Part shown: positions 1 through 6,812 of the stretch, in pieces
Layout: every line of letters begins with the position of its first letter
Position numbering within the stretch: position 1 is the stretch's first letter
Assembly (NCBI GenBank): GCA_030648705.1
Contig: JAUSHF010000050.1
Span: 1-14,524 of the forward strand
DNA from: a bacterium
GTDB taxonomy: Bacteria; Patescibacteriota; Minisyncoccia; Phycocordibacterales; PALSA-1337
Reading direction: 5' to 3'
Length of the DNA stretch: 14,524 bases
Made by a program: the position numbers and the translations under genes
Notes under the pieces: model-generated
What the model was told of the DNA's origin: nothing
The model's database searches: none
What the model saw: only the letters and a program-made list of their open reading frames with translations

Positions 1-1
1 C

Positions 2-178
2 GAAGAGTTAACAGATGAATGGAAAAATAGGGGTGCAAAAGAACAAAAAGATTACGAAATTCTCACAGCTGAAATTTCAAAAGCCACATTCGGTGTCACT
101 CCAAAAGAATACAAAGAATTAAAAGGATTAGAAAGAGAAAATCTCCGCGATCATATAAACATGTATAATTTTGCTTGA
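2..178 (+). CDS. dinD: DinD-like protein, 3' part only (5' end outside window)
   Basis: Frame 2 is open from the window edge to a TGA at 176-178 (58 residues visible). The segment EISKATFGVTPKEYKELKG followed by LERENLRDH matches, from memory, the conserved region of DNA-damage-inducible protein D, a BRO/KilA-type family linked to the SOS response and often found on mobile DNA. In the family I know, this block is followed by several dozen more residues (a stretch near an LxxxFTMLGE motif). Here it ends after only seven further residues (INMYNFA). Neither other frame restores the missing tail, so the gene looks 3'-truncated, or is an unusually short variant. The stop codon lies inside the -35 box of the downstream rRNA promoter, which suggests a rearrangement junction near position 155-175. 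The family call is fairly secure; the truncation is inferred. Confidence 0.7.
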   Translation, partial: EELTDEWKNRGAKEQKDYEILTAEISKATFGVTPKEYKELKGLERENLRDHINMYNFA

Positions 179-202
179 CTTTATTTTGCACTCGTATATA
201 CT
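175..202 (+). promoter_or_regulatory. Predicted sigma70 promoter for the 23S-5S rRNA unit
   Basis: TTGACT (175-180) and TATACT (197-202) are separated by 16 bp, one mismatch from consensus in each box. It is the best promoter seen ahead of the 23S gene, with a start expected near 209. The -35 box overlaps the stop codon of the upstream dinD-like gene. Confidence 0.7.
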
Positions 203-245
203 ACTAATCACACAGAAATTTATGAGAAAAAACTTTGAACTTAAA

Positions 246-283
246 CGGTAACAACGAAAGCTTCCAAGCTCTTCTAGTTGCCG
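246..283 (+). promoter_or_regulatory. Possible antiterminator stem in the rRNA leader
   Basis: CGGTAAC (246-252) can pair with GTTGCCG (277-283), seven pairs including one G-U. This uses up the 5' arm of the terminator-like hairpin at 281-292, so the two folds exclude each other, as in attenuators. A small inner hairpin (around 256-273) could close the loop. This is a by-eye fold and speculative. Confidence 0.3.
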
Positions 284-299
284 CGAAAGCGGTTTTTTT
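281..299 (+). terminator. Terminator-like hairpin in the 23S leader
   Basis: CCGC-GAAA-GCGG (281-292) is followed by seven T (293-299). The stem is short, but the C(GAAA)G loop is very stable and the T run is typical of intrinsic terminators. It lies between the predicted rRNA promoter and the 23S gene. It may end a short leader transcript, attenuate rRNA synthesis, or stop read-through from dinD. Confidence 0.6.
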
Positions 300-324
300 A
301 AGCCAAAAGCAGTCCTGAACGACA

Positions 325-338
325 GATACTTTGAAAAT
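325..338 (+). promoter_or_regulatory. boxA-like antitermination element
   Basis: GATACTTTGAAAAT resembles the boxA element of bacterial rRNA leaders (core CTTTGAAAA, as in Bacillus), where NusB and NusE (S10) load. It sits just before the 5' arm of the 23S processing stem, the usual place. It is downstream of the hairpin at 281-299, so it could not suppress that terminator. Confidence 0.55.
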
Positions 339-340
339 AG

Positions 341-375
341 AATAAGGGTTGAAGTAAGTAACAGGTAATAATGTA
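341..375 (+). other. 5' arm of pre-23S processing stem
   Basis: This stretch is nearly complementary to 6567-6599: AATAAGGGT at its start pairs with ACCCTTATT, and AGTAAGTAACAG with CTGTTACTTACT. With the inner helix 386-408 / 6533-6555, it forms the long stem that brings the 23S ends together, the usual substrate for RNase III. The pairing supports the outer limits of the gene despite the introns. Confidence 0.8.
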
Positions 376-933
376 TAGAAAATAATTGTGGTTTTTAAAT
401 TTCCTAATGGGAAATTTAAGAGCATATGGTGGATGCCTTGGCTCTGAGAGACGATGAAGGACGTGACGTGGCGACGATACGCTTCGGGAAGGTGCCTCGT
501 GACCGTTGATCCGAAGATGTCCGAATGGGGAAACCCTCTCATTTTTTAATGAGAATCTTCATACTAGATATGAAGAAGTTAACCTGGGGAAGTAAAACAT
601 TTCAGTACCCAGTGGAAAATAAACTAAATAAAGTATTCCGTAAGTAGCGGCGAGCGAAAGCGGAGAAGCCCAAACTCGTCTTTAATCGTAAGGTGCAATT
701 CATTGTGCCGTGCGATTAAAGACGGGGGTTGTAAGATGAAAACGTGCCATTTATGGCAGAAAAGTTAAAAAATATATTGATAATTGAAGTAGTTGGAAAG
801 CTACGCCCTAGAAGGTAATGGCCCTGTAAATGAAATCAATGTATCTTTTTTGTTTTTATTCTTGAGTACCTCAAGACACGAATAGCTTGAGGGAATCTAG
901 CGGAACTAACCGCTAAGGCTAAATACTCTTGGA

Positions 934-975
<42 letters not shown>

Positions 976-1585
976 GCCCGGTAAGGGCAGTGAAATAGAC
1001 CTGAAACCATATGCTTACAAGGAGTCGGAGCGGTTTACACAATGAACGCGATTTTGTGTATCGTATTTATTGTGTAGACCGTCACGGCGTGCCTATTGAA
1101 GAATGAGCCAACGAGTGGATGCGTGCTGCAGGCTAAGCCCTTGACTGGGTGGAGCCATAGGGAAACCGAGTGTGAACAGCGCGTTCGTAGTACGCATCAG
1201 ACCCGAAGCCAGGTGAGCTTGTCGCGAGCAGGATGAACATCGGAGAAATCCGATGGGAGGTCCGAACGGTAGAGTTGTGCAATGCTCTCCGATGACTTGC
1301 GATAAGGAGTGAAAAGCTAATCGAACCTGGTAATAGCTGGTTTTCTCCGAAATAGCTTTAGGGCTAGCGTTAGATTTACCCTCGAGGGGTAGAGCACTGG
1401 AAGGTTCTGACAGGGCGAAAGCTCACAGAACCTATCAAACTCCGAATACTCGAGATTAACTATCTAGCAGTTAGACGGTGGGGGCTAAGCTCCATGCGTC
1501 AAAAAGGGAAGAGCCTAGATCTCAATTTAAGGTCCCTAAATTTACACTAAGTGCGCTTAAGGTGGTAAGATTTTTCAAACAATGA

Positions 1586-1617
<32 letters not shown>

Positions 1618-2460
1618 GAAAGCGTAACAGCTCACTCATCGAGAGATTTTGCGCCGCAGATAATCGGGGCTAAGTGTAATACCGAAACTGAGGGTTTATA
1701 GATATTTCGATATATATAAGCGGTAGGAGAATTTTCTACTCTGCGTTGAAGGTAAAGGGGTGACCCATACTGGAGCGTGTAGAAGTAAGAATGTTGGCAC
1801 AAGTAACCACAATGCGGGTGAGATACCCGCACGCCGAAAGACCAAGGTTTCCTTCGCGATGAAGATCAGCGAAGGGTTAGTCGGGCCTAAGTGTATGACA
1901 AAAGTCGCACACGACGGACACACGGTTAATATTCCGTGACTTTTATGTAAAATGATGGGAGGACGGAGTGCTGTATTTATAGCTCATAATTGGATTTGAG
2001 TTTGTGCCATGAAGGTGTACCCCAGGTAAATCCGGGGGCTGGTTTAAATACCGAATCTAAGTGGAGCAGAAATCTCGGGGTACGCCCCGAGGGATTATAA
2101 AAAGCGCGCTCTCGAGAAAATTCCCTAAGTTTATTTATATAAAAACCGTACCGCAAACCGACACAGGTGGTCAGTTCGAGTAGAACAAGGCGAACGAGTG
2201 AGAGGTCTCCAAGGAACTCGGCAAAAAAGCAGCCGTAACTTCGGGATAAGGCTTGCCTCTAGCAATAGAGGCCGCAGCTAAAGTATGCTTGGCAACTGTT
2301 TATCAAAAACACAGCTCCCTGCGAACTCGAAAGAGGATGTATAGGGGGTGACACTTGACCAATGCCAGAAGGTCAACCATTGACGTTCTTATCCGTAAGG
2401 GTAAGGGTGATCGATGTAAGCCCTGGTGAATGTCGGCGATAACTATAATCGTCCTAAGGT

Positions 2461-2811
2461 TTACCACGTTTTTCATATAATGTCAAGCGTGGTGAAGGAC
2501 TAGGACGATTACAGATAACGATTTTGATAAACTAAATAGTGAACTAGACAACGCAGTGTGAAGATTAAGACGCTGCCTATCTATGAGATATGGATGTCCT
2601 TAAAAACATCTGACCATATGCTGGAAAATCCGGTGTATCTGACAGTACTTTTTGCAAAAAAAGTAATAATCTGCTCAGTGCGGACAATCAGCAGGAAAGA
2701 TTTCTTGTATTTTTACAAGAAAAATCCTCAGAAACCAAAAGTCAGACTAGTTAGTAAATAACTAGAAGTTAGAGTTCGTACTGCATAGCGATATGAAGAC
2801 TAACAAAATAT
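2461..2811 (+). ncRNA. Group I intron at 23S position 1931, no endonuclease
   Basis: It interrupts CCTAAGGT|AGCG, i.e. after E. coli U1931, a position known to host group I introns in other organisms. Visible elements are a likely guide sequence TAGGACGA complementary to the upstream exon TCGTCCTA, a 5' hairpin ACCACG/CGTGGT, P3 AACTAG (2542-2547) with CTAGTT (2747-2752), the core segment GACAATCAGCAGG (2683-2695), and a P6-like hairpin TTTCTTGTA/TACAAGAAA. P7 is weak: only AGTC (2740-2743) with GACT (2798-2801) is found, and the usual ATATAGTCC segment is missing. The intron ends in T, not the expected G. Length is 351 nt. The 67-codon open frame at 2558-2761 overlaps the core and is not believable as a gene. 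Confidence 0.8.
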
Positions 2812-3139
2812 AGCGCAATTCCTTGTCGGGTAAGTTCCGACGCGTTGAATAGTGCAATGCCTGAGCAACTGTCTCGGAGACTCGCTCGGTGAAAATACAG
2901 TACCGGTGAAGATGCCGGTTACCTGCAGTTAGACGAAAAGACCCTAGAAGCTTTACTGTAGTTTTATATTGCTCATATGTTTTTTCTGCGTAGCGTAGAT
3001 GGGAGGATTTGAAGTTTACCTTTCGGGGTAAGTGGATCCGTCAGTGAAATACCATTCTGAAGAAATATATGTTCTAACCTTTGCCGAAAAACGGCAGAGA
3101 GACAGTATATGATGGGCAGTTTTAGTGGGGCGCTACCCT

Positions 3140-3511
3140 TAACGAAGCGCACCCGTTTTAAGCCGGATTTCCGTTCTGGTCAAATAATAAATTAGGGGGG
3201 CATTATTTCACAAAAAATAATGAAAAATTAGCTATATGCTGGAACATCTGTGCCTTTAACGGCTTAGAGTATGCATTACCAAAGTGTAAAAATATGCATA
3301 TGCAGACAATCAGCAGGAAAGGTTTGCTCACTCTTTATCTTATAAAGAGTGAGCAAAAATCCTCAGAGACTACACGCTAATCTCCACAAAAGGTGGATGA
3401 TGATATAGTCCGATCTCATGGGCGACCATGAGAGCACAACAGAAATGTGTGTGCCATGATTTCAGTTTTTTGCCTTAGAAAAGCATAAGTCTGAATGATA
3501 TGTAACATAAG
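3140..3511 (+). ncRNA. Group I intron at 23S position 2262, no endonuclease
   Basis: It lies between CTACCCT and CCTAAAAAG, after E. coli U2262, and ends in G as expected. The group I core is clear: GACAATCAGCAGG (3305-3317), a long P6 hairpin with arms GCTCACTCTTTAT/ATAAAGAGTGAGC, CCTCAGAGACTA (3361-3372, R element) and TGATATAGTCC (3401-3411, S element) forming P7, P3 ATTAGC/GCTAAT, P8 TCCAC/GTGGA, and a P9-like hairpin CTCATGG-GCGA-CCATGAG. The GGGG run near 3195 can serve as guide for exon CCCT with a U-G pair at the cut. Length is 372 nt. Its core is closely similar to that of the intron at 1931, so the two are probably related. Confidence 0.88.
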
Positions 3512-3754
3512 CCTAAAAAGTAACGGAGGGGTTTAAAGGTCAGCTAGGCGCGAATGGACACCGTGCCGATAGTGTATAGGCATAAGCTGGCTTGACTGAA
3601 AGACGTACATGTCGATCAGACGCGAAAGCGGGACTAAGTGAACCGATCACTCGCATTAGATGCGGTGAAAGATTAACGGATATAAGCTACTCTAGGGATA
3701 ACAGGCTAGTTGCGCCTAAGCGTTCATAGCGACGGCGCAGTTCGGCACCTCGAT

Positions 3755-4186
3755 AAACACCGAATGTCGAGGTTAATAAATCAGCTCATAACGGAGAAAG
3801 CCATAATCGCGGAGGTGTATCTGAAATGATATACTTTGATCTATGGTCAACACCGTGGGAAGTTATAAAAATAAACATTGGACTAGGAAATGGTCAGCTT
3901 TTTAAAAAAGTTCGATATCAGAACCTATTCCTTTACTTTACAAGTGAGACAAAAAAACTTGTAGACCTAATCAAACCATATATCATTCCAACAATGATGT
4001 ATAAAATAGGAATCAATATAACCCCGTAACGACTGAATTTATCACTATATAATAGTGATAATGAAGATAGCAAATTTTTATTTGTTATAAAACGCTGGTA
4101 TTTTAGATGGTTATCTAAAATAAAGGTATAGTCTATTCCATTAGTAATAATGGCAGTATTATAGGTATATAATACATAAGTAAATG
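3755..4186 (+). ncRNA. Group I intron at 23S position 2504, with decayed endonuclease
   Basis: It splits GGCACCTCGAT|GTCGGCTC after U2504, in the peptidyl-transferase loop. The guide GTCGAGGT pairs with exon ACCTCGAT, giving the required U-G pair at the 5' splice site, and the intron ends in G. Core segments are CTCATAACGGAGAAAGCC (P/Q region), GTAACGACTGA (4026-4036, R) and AAGGTATAGTCT (4123-4134, S). R and S closely match those of the intron at 2584. Length is 432 nt, shortened by loss of most of the endonuclease gene that once filled a peripheral loop. Confidence 0.87.
3826..4029 (+). pseudogene. Remnant of a LAGLIDADG homing endonuclease gene
   Basis: A 67-codon frame lies where the neighbouring introns carry full endonuclease genes. 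Its last part, including DLIKPYIIPTMMYKI, resembles the C-terminus of the endonuclease in the intron at 2584 (SIISPFIIPSMTYKI), and it ends at the same R element of the intron core. No LAGLIDADG motif and no N-terminal half remain. Its first codons overlap TGATATACT, a version of the TGATATAAT box found before the two intact intron genes. I read it as the 3' stump of a deleted endonuclease; a functional small protein is unlikely. Confidence 0.6.
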
Positions 4187-4320
4187 GTCGGCTCAACTTA
4201 TCCTGGGGGTGGAGAAAACATACATTCTCTCTCTATCGGAAACGATAGAGTAATTAAATAAGCTCAAAACGGTGAAGGCTCAATCATGAGATTTGCGAAG
4301 TTTCTCGCAGGTCCCAGATA

Positions 4321-4329
4321 TGATATAAT
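4321..4329 (+). promoter_or_regulatory. Extended -10 promoter for the intron endonuclease at 4337
   Basis: TGATATAAT is a perfect extended -10 element (TGnTATAAT) ending 7 nt before the ATG at 4337, so the transcript would be leaderless or nearly so. The same nonamer precedes the other intact intron endonuclease. It could instead be a conserved RNA element of the ribozyme. Confidence 0.5.
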
Positions 4330-4336
4330 CATATTC

Positions 4337-4813
4337 ATGAAAGCTAACGCCGTAGGAAAAAATTTTTCTGAAGCTGATTTAGGATATGCAGCAGGCTTTA
4401 TAGATGCTGATGGAGCAATAATGGCTTGTATTGAAAAACATAACGAAAAGAAGTTTGGTTTTAGAGTTAGAATTATCGTGAAAGTATCCCAAAAAGATAC
4501 TTTTGTATTAAAGTGGTTTAGAAAAACATTTAATACTGGTAATTTTAGAAAAAATCGAACCGTTAATGATTGGCAAATACAAGATCAAAAAAATTGCTTA
4601 AAAATACTCGAAATCCTTTTGCCTTATTTTAAGGTAAAAAGAAGGCAAGCAAAACTTGCTATAAGTATTTTAAAAACATCAGTAGAATCTAGAAAAGACC
4701 TGATTCATATTGCTAATTTAGCTGATACATTGTCTCGGTTTAATGTGCGATCTAAAAATCGCCGTAAAAACCATGTTTCAATGATCAAAGAAAAGTTTTC
4801 CTCTAACGACTGA
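4337..4813 (+). CDS. Single-motif LAGLIDADG homing endonuclease, intron-encoded
   Basis: A 158-residue protein with one LAGLIDADG motif near the N-terminus (LGYAAGFIDADG, residues 15-26). Single-motif members of this family act as homodimers, cut a long site in an intron-less rRNA gene, and so copy the intron into it. The likely target is the uninterrupted 23S sequence around position 2533. After the motif come basic segments suited to DNA contact (KKFGFRVRIIVKVSQ; KVKRRQAKL). The reading frame also continues upstream to an ATG at 4286, but that stretch overlaps the ribozyme P/Q region, and the ATG at 4337 has a consensus -10 box 7 nt upstream, so I chose it. The last codons (SSND and stop) overlap the R element of the intron. 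The frame is intact and the motif acidic residues are present, so it is probably active. Family certain, target inferred. Confidence 0.85.
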   Translation: MKANAVGKNFSEADLGYAAGFIDADGAIMACIEKHNEKKFGFRVRIIVKVSQKDTFVLKWFRKTFNTGNFRKNRTVNDWQIQDQKNCLKILEILLPYFKVKRRQAKLAISILKTSVESRKDLIHIANLADTLSRFNVRSKNRRKNHVSMIKEKFSSND

Positions 4814-5102
4814 GCGTTCCTTTTTTAGAAGAGAACGCGAGACGAGACTTTTTAAAGTTTCGTAACACGGCTTATACCTAAAGTTACATTGGCAACAATG
4901 TAAAAATGGTAATGGAATAGTCTGATACTTGTCGGAAGACAAGGCAACGTAAAATGAGCTCCCAAGGGTTTGGCTGTTCGCCAATTAAAAAGTTACGCGA
5001 GCTGGGTAAGTGGTTAAATGAGCCCAGCTGAAGACAATCTACGAGAATAAATAAAAGATAAAAATAAACTGACTCATAACGATGAAGTTCGAATGCTTGT
5101 CA

Positions 5103-5111
5103 TGATATAAT
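5103..5111 (+). promoter_or_regulatory. Extended -10 promoter for the intron endonuclease at 5120
   Basis: TGATATAAT (TGnTATAAT consensus) ends 8 nt before the ATG at 5120. It is identical to the box before the endonuclease in the previous intron, although the surrounding bases differ. No good -35 box is seen, as expected for an extended -10 promoter. Confidence 0.5.
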
Positions 5112-5119
5112 GGCAAGTA

Positions 5120-5767
5120 ATGGATAATATCGTGGGAAGATTACAATCTTTGTTTCCATCACATCAATTAAATGTGATTATAGGGTCATTATTGGGAGAT
5201 GCGCGACTTGAATGTCGTTCAGTAGGAGTTCGTTCTCCTATTACGGCAAGATTTAGAGTGCATCATGGATTCAAACAAAAAGAATATGTATTCTGGAAAT
5301 ATGAAATTCTTAAGAATTTAATTTTGAAAGAACCTAGAGAAATATCATGGAATAATCAAAAAAGAGATTTGCATGAAATATCATGGTACTTTCATAGTAA
5401 AAGTACAAAAGAATTGGGTATACTACATAGTATATTTTATAAAAATAAGGTTAAAATTTTACCAGATGAAGTATTTAAATTGATGAATCCTCAAATATTA
5501 GCAGTGTGGTTTATGGATGATGGATCAAATAATCAAAATGGTTTGACCATAAACACGCACGGATTTTCTTTGAAGGGACAAGAACAAATAATAAAATTCT
5601 TCAAAGACAAATTTAATATTGACTCAAAAATAATAAAGGATAGAAATAAATGGAAAATAAGTATGAATAATGTGAATAAAATAAGCCTATTTTCTATAAT
5701 TTCACCATTTATTATCCCATCAATGACTTATAAGATTATTAATCCCCGTAACGACTTGCTTATTTGA
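5120..5767 (+). CDS. Two-motif LAGLIDADG homing endonuclease (LAGLIDADG_2 type), intron-encoded
   Basis: A 215-residue protein with two LAGLIDADG-type motifs: VIIGSLLGDARL (residues 19-30) and ILAVWFMDDGS (126-136). Each keeps a catalytic acidic residue (GD and DDG), so it should work as a monomer with two half-sites. The pattern fits the LAGLIDADG_2 (PF03161-like) group of organelle and bacterial intron endonucleases. Its expected target is the intact rRNA gene around position 2584. The C-terminal FIIPSMTYKI is typical of the group and is also seen in the decayed gene of the intron at 2504. The ATG has no Shine-Dalgarno sequence but a perfect extended -10 box 8 nt upstream. The last codons (NPRND) are constrained by overlap with the ribozyme R element. 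The frame is complete and probably functional. Confidence 0.88.
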   Translation: MDNIVGRLQSLFPSHQLNVIIGSLLGDARLECRSVGVRSPITARFRVHHGFKQKEYVFWKYEILKNLILKEPREISWNNQKRDLHEISWYFHSKSTKELGILHSIFYKNKVKILPDEVFKLMNPQILAVWFMDDGSNNQNGLTINTHGFSLKGQEQIIKFFKDKFNIDSKIIKDRNKWKISMNNVNKISLFSIISPFIIPSMTYKIINPRNDLLI

Positions 5768-5883
5768 AAGTAATAAATAGGCAGAGCAAATGTTTTATAA
5801 TATTTGCTAACACGTCAGTTCTAGATAGGAAAATCTAGAAAAGGTATAGTCTGGTTCTAATAGTAATATTAGTGTTAAAACGT

Positions 5884-6244
5884 CAGACCGTTTAGAAGCT
5901 AAATAATGGCTTTTAAACAATCTGAATCACTTCGAGCATTTGTTATATAAAAGTCTTTTCGTTTAAAAAAGTATAAGTTTTTTAAAATTTATACATATAA
6001 AAGTATAGGAAGTTTGATCAATCAAACACGGCGGTCCCATATAGTAATATATGAAGATCAAGTCGATTAGTATCGGTGGAGTCCCGTAAAAAAGGATAAT
6101 ACCGAGGGAAGTTTACAAGTTTTCATTTGTTTCTTTTTAAAATTTGTTTACACCCGTAGAGACTAAACATCGACATTCCGACATTCGCGTAAGCGAAAAG
6201 GAAGAAGCTATAGTCCATTGCAATGAGTAATCATTGATAACAAG
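5884..6244 (+). ncRNA. Group I intron at 23S position 2593, no endonuclease
   Basis: It begins after AAAACGT (U2593) and ends in G before CGTGAGACAG. Position 2593 is where the Chlamydomonas chloroplast intron encoding I-CreI resides, and the joined exons here contain AAAACGTCGTGAGACAG, the core of the I-CreI target. Core segments are CCCGTAGAGACTA (6153-6165, R) and AAGCTATAGTCC (6205-6216, S), which form P7 through GACTA/TAGTC. No open reading frame of useful length is present. The sequence differs from the other five introns and seems to be a separate lineage. P1 is unclear: AAACG can pair with CGTTT just inside the intron, but without a U-G pair at the cut. Length is 361 nt. Confidence 0.83.
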
Positions 6245-6566
6245 CGTGAGACAGGTTGGTCTCCTATCTACTGCAGGCGCAGATTCTTGAGGAGCTTTGA
6301 AAATAGTACGAGAGGACCTTTTTGAACGAACCTCTGGTGTGTCTGCTGTCCTGCCAAGGGCATCGCAGAGTAGCTATGTTCGGACTAGATAACTTCTGAA
6401 AGCATCTAAGAAGGAAGCTAACTCCAAGATTAAGAATCGTTATGAGGCTCGTGAGAGATGATCACGTTGATAGGCTTTAGGTGTAAGCACAGTAATGTGT
6501 TCAGCCGTGAAGTACTAATACGCCCATTTCCTATTAGGAAATTTCTAAATCACAATTTGTTTACCA

Positions 6567-6599
6567 TACTTATTCCTGTTACTTACTTTGACCCTTATT
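6567..6599 (+). other. 3' arm of pre-23S processing stem
   Basis: Complementary to 341-375 over about 33 positions with a few mismatches; see that entry. It lies between the 23S 3' end and the 5S gene, so cleavage here would release the 5S precursor. Confidence 0.8.
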
Positions 6600-6640
6600 T
6601 TTTAAATCGGATAATAAAAGCATCAATATAAATTGAGCTT

Positions 6641-6760
6641 TCTGTTTCGGTGGTTCGGCGCTATGGAACCACCCGTTCTCATTCCGAACACGGAAGTGAA
6701 ACGTAGTAGCGGCGATGATAGTCATTAAGTTTGGCAAAAGTAGCTAACCGCCGGAACAGA
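6641..6760 (+). rRNA. rrf: 5S ribosomal RNA gene
   Basis: This 120-nt segment begins TCTGTTTCGG and ends CCGGAACAGA, which pair as helix I. Between them are CCGAACACGGAAGTGAAACG, the conserved 5S loop region, then TAGTAGCGGCGATGATAGT and GTAGCTAACCGCC as in helices IV-V. It lies about 95 nt after the 23S gene in the same orientation, so it is co-transcribed. No intrinsic terminator is obvious after it; the next 86 nt are AT-rich with a short direct repeat (AAATACTAAA, twice). Confidence 0.92.
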
Positions 6761-6812
6761 GTGCTTAAATACTAAAATACAAATACTAAATACATCTACA
6801 GCAAATAGTTTA

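Larger units (their letters stand above)
4216..4956 (+). ncRNA. Group I intron at 23S position 2533, with endonuclease gene
   Basis: It splits the helix-91-region loop: joining ...GGGGGTGGAGA to AGCTCCCAAGGG gives the loop UGGAGAAG, like the UGAAGAAG I recall for Thermus, and restores the G2527-C2536 pair. The intron ends in G. The exon GGAGA can pair with TCTCT just after the cut, and a perfect hairpin CTCTATCG-GAAA-CGATAGAG (P2) follows. Core segments are CTCAAAACGGTGAAGGCTC, TAACGACTGA (4804-4813, R) and ATGGAATAGTCT (4912-4923, S). The 5' exon ends in A, so the usual U-G pair at the splice site is absent. I do not recall a bacterial group I intron at this position. Length is 741 nt. Confidence 0.8.
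5008..5874 (+). ncRNA. Group I intron at 23S position 2584, with endonuclease gene
   Basis: It follows GAGCTGGGT (U2584) and ends in G before TTAAAACGT (2585-2593). The guide GCCCAGCT (starting about 5022) pairs perfectly with exon AGCTGGGT, with a U-G pair exactly at the cut, the clearest P1 in this gene. Core segments are CTCATAACGATGAAGTTCG, GTAACGACT (5748-5756, R) and AAGGTATAGTCT (5841-5852, S), which match the intron at 2504. The endonuclease gene fills a loop between Q and R and ends inside R. Length is 867 nt, the longest of the six. Confidence 0.9.

Noticed and set aside
349..379. Second promoter (TTGAAG with TATAGA) just before the 23S gene
   Set aside because: The spacing is 19 bp and the bases are already explained by the processing stem.
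204..542. Minus-strand open frame over the rRNA leader and 23S 5' end
   Set aside because: Antisense to the rRNA promoter region, processing stem and conserved 23S sequence; chance frame.
1632..1923. Two minus-strand open frames in the middle of the first 23S exon
   Set aside because: They lie opposite conserved rRNA, which dictates the bases.
2558..2761. 67-codon open frame on the plus strand in the intron at 1931
   Set aside because: It covers the ribozyme core (P3 to P7) and has no homing-endonuclease motif; the base order is explained by the intron.
3694..3711. Sequence like the I-SceI site (TAGGGATAACAGG)
   Set aside because: This is simply the conserved 23S peptidyl-transferase segment; no intron is inserted there.
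3933..4196. Minus-strand 87-codon frame over the intron at 2504
   Set aside because: Opposite the endonuclease remnant and the intron's S element; no family resemblance.
4778..4984. Minus-strand 68-codon frame at the end of the intron at 2533
   Set aside because: It crosses the intron-exon junction opposite conserved 23S sequence.
6545..6640. tRNA gene between 23S and 5S
   Set aside because: No cloverleaf or T-loop sequence is visible; the spacer is the processing stem and AT-rich linker.
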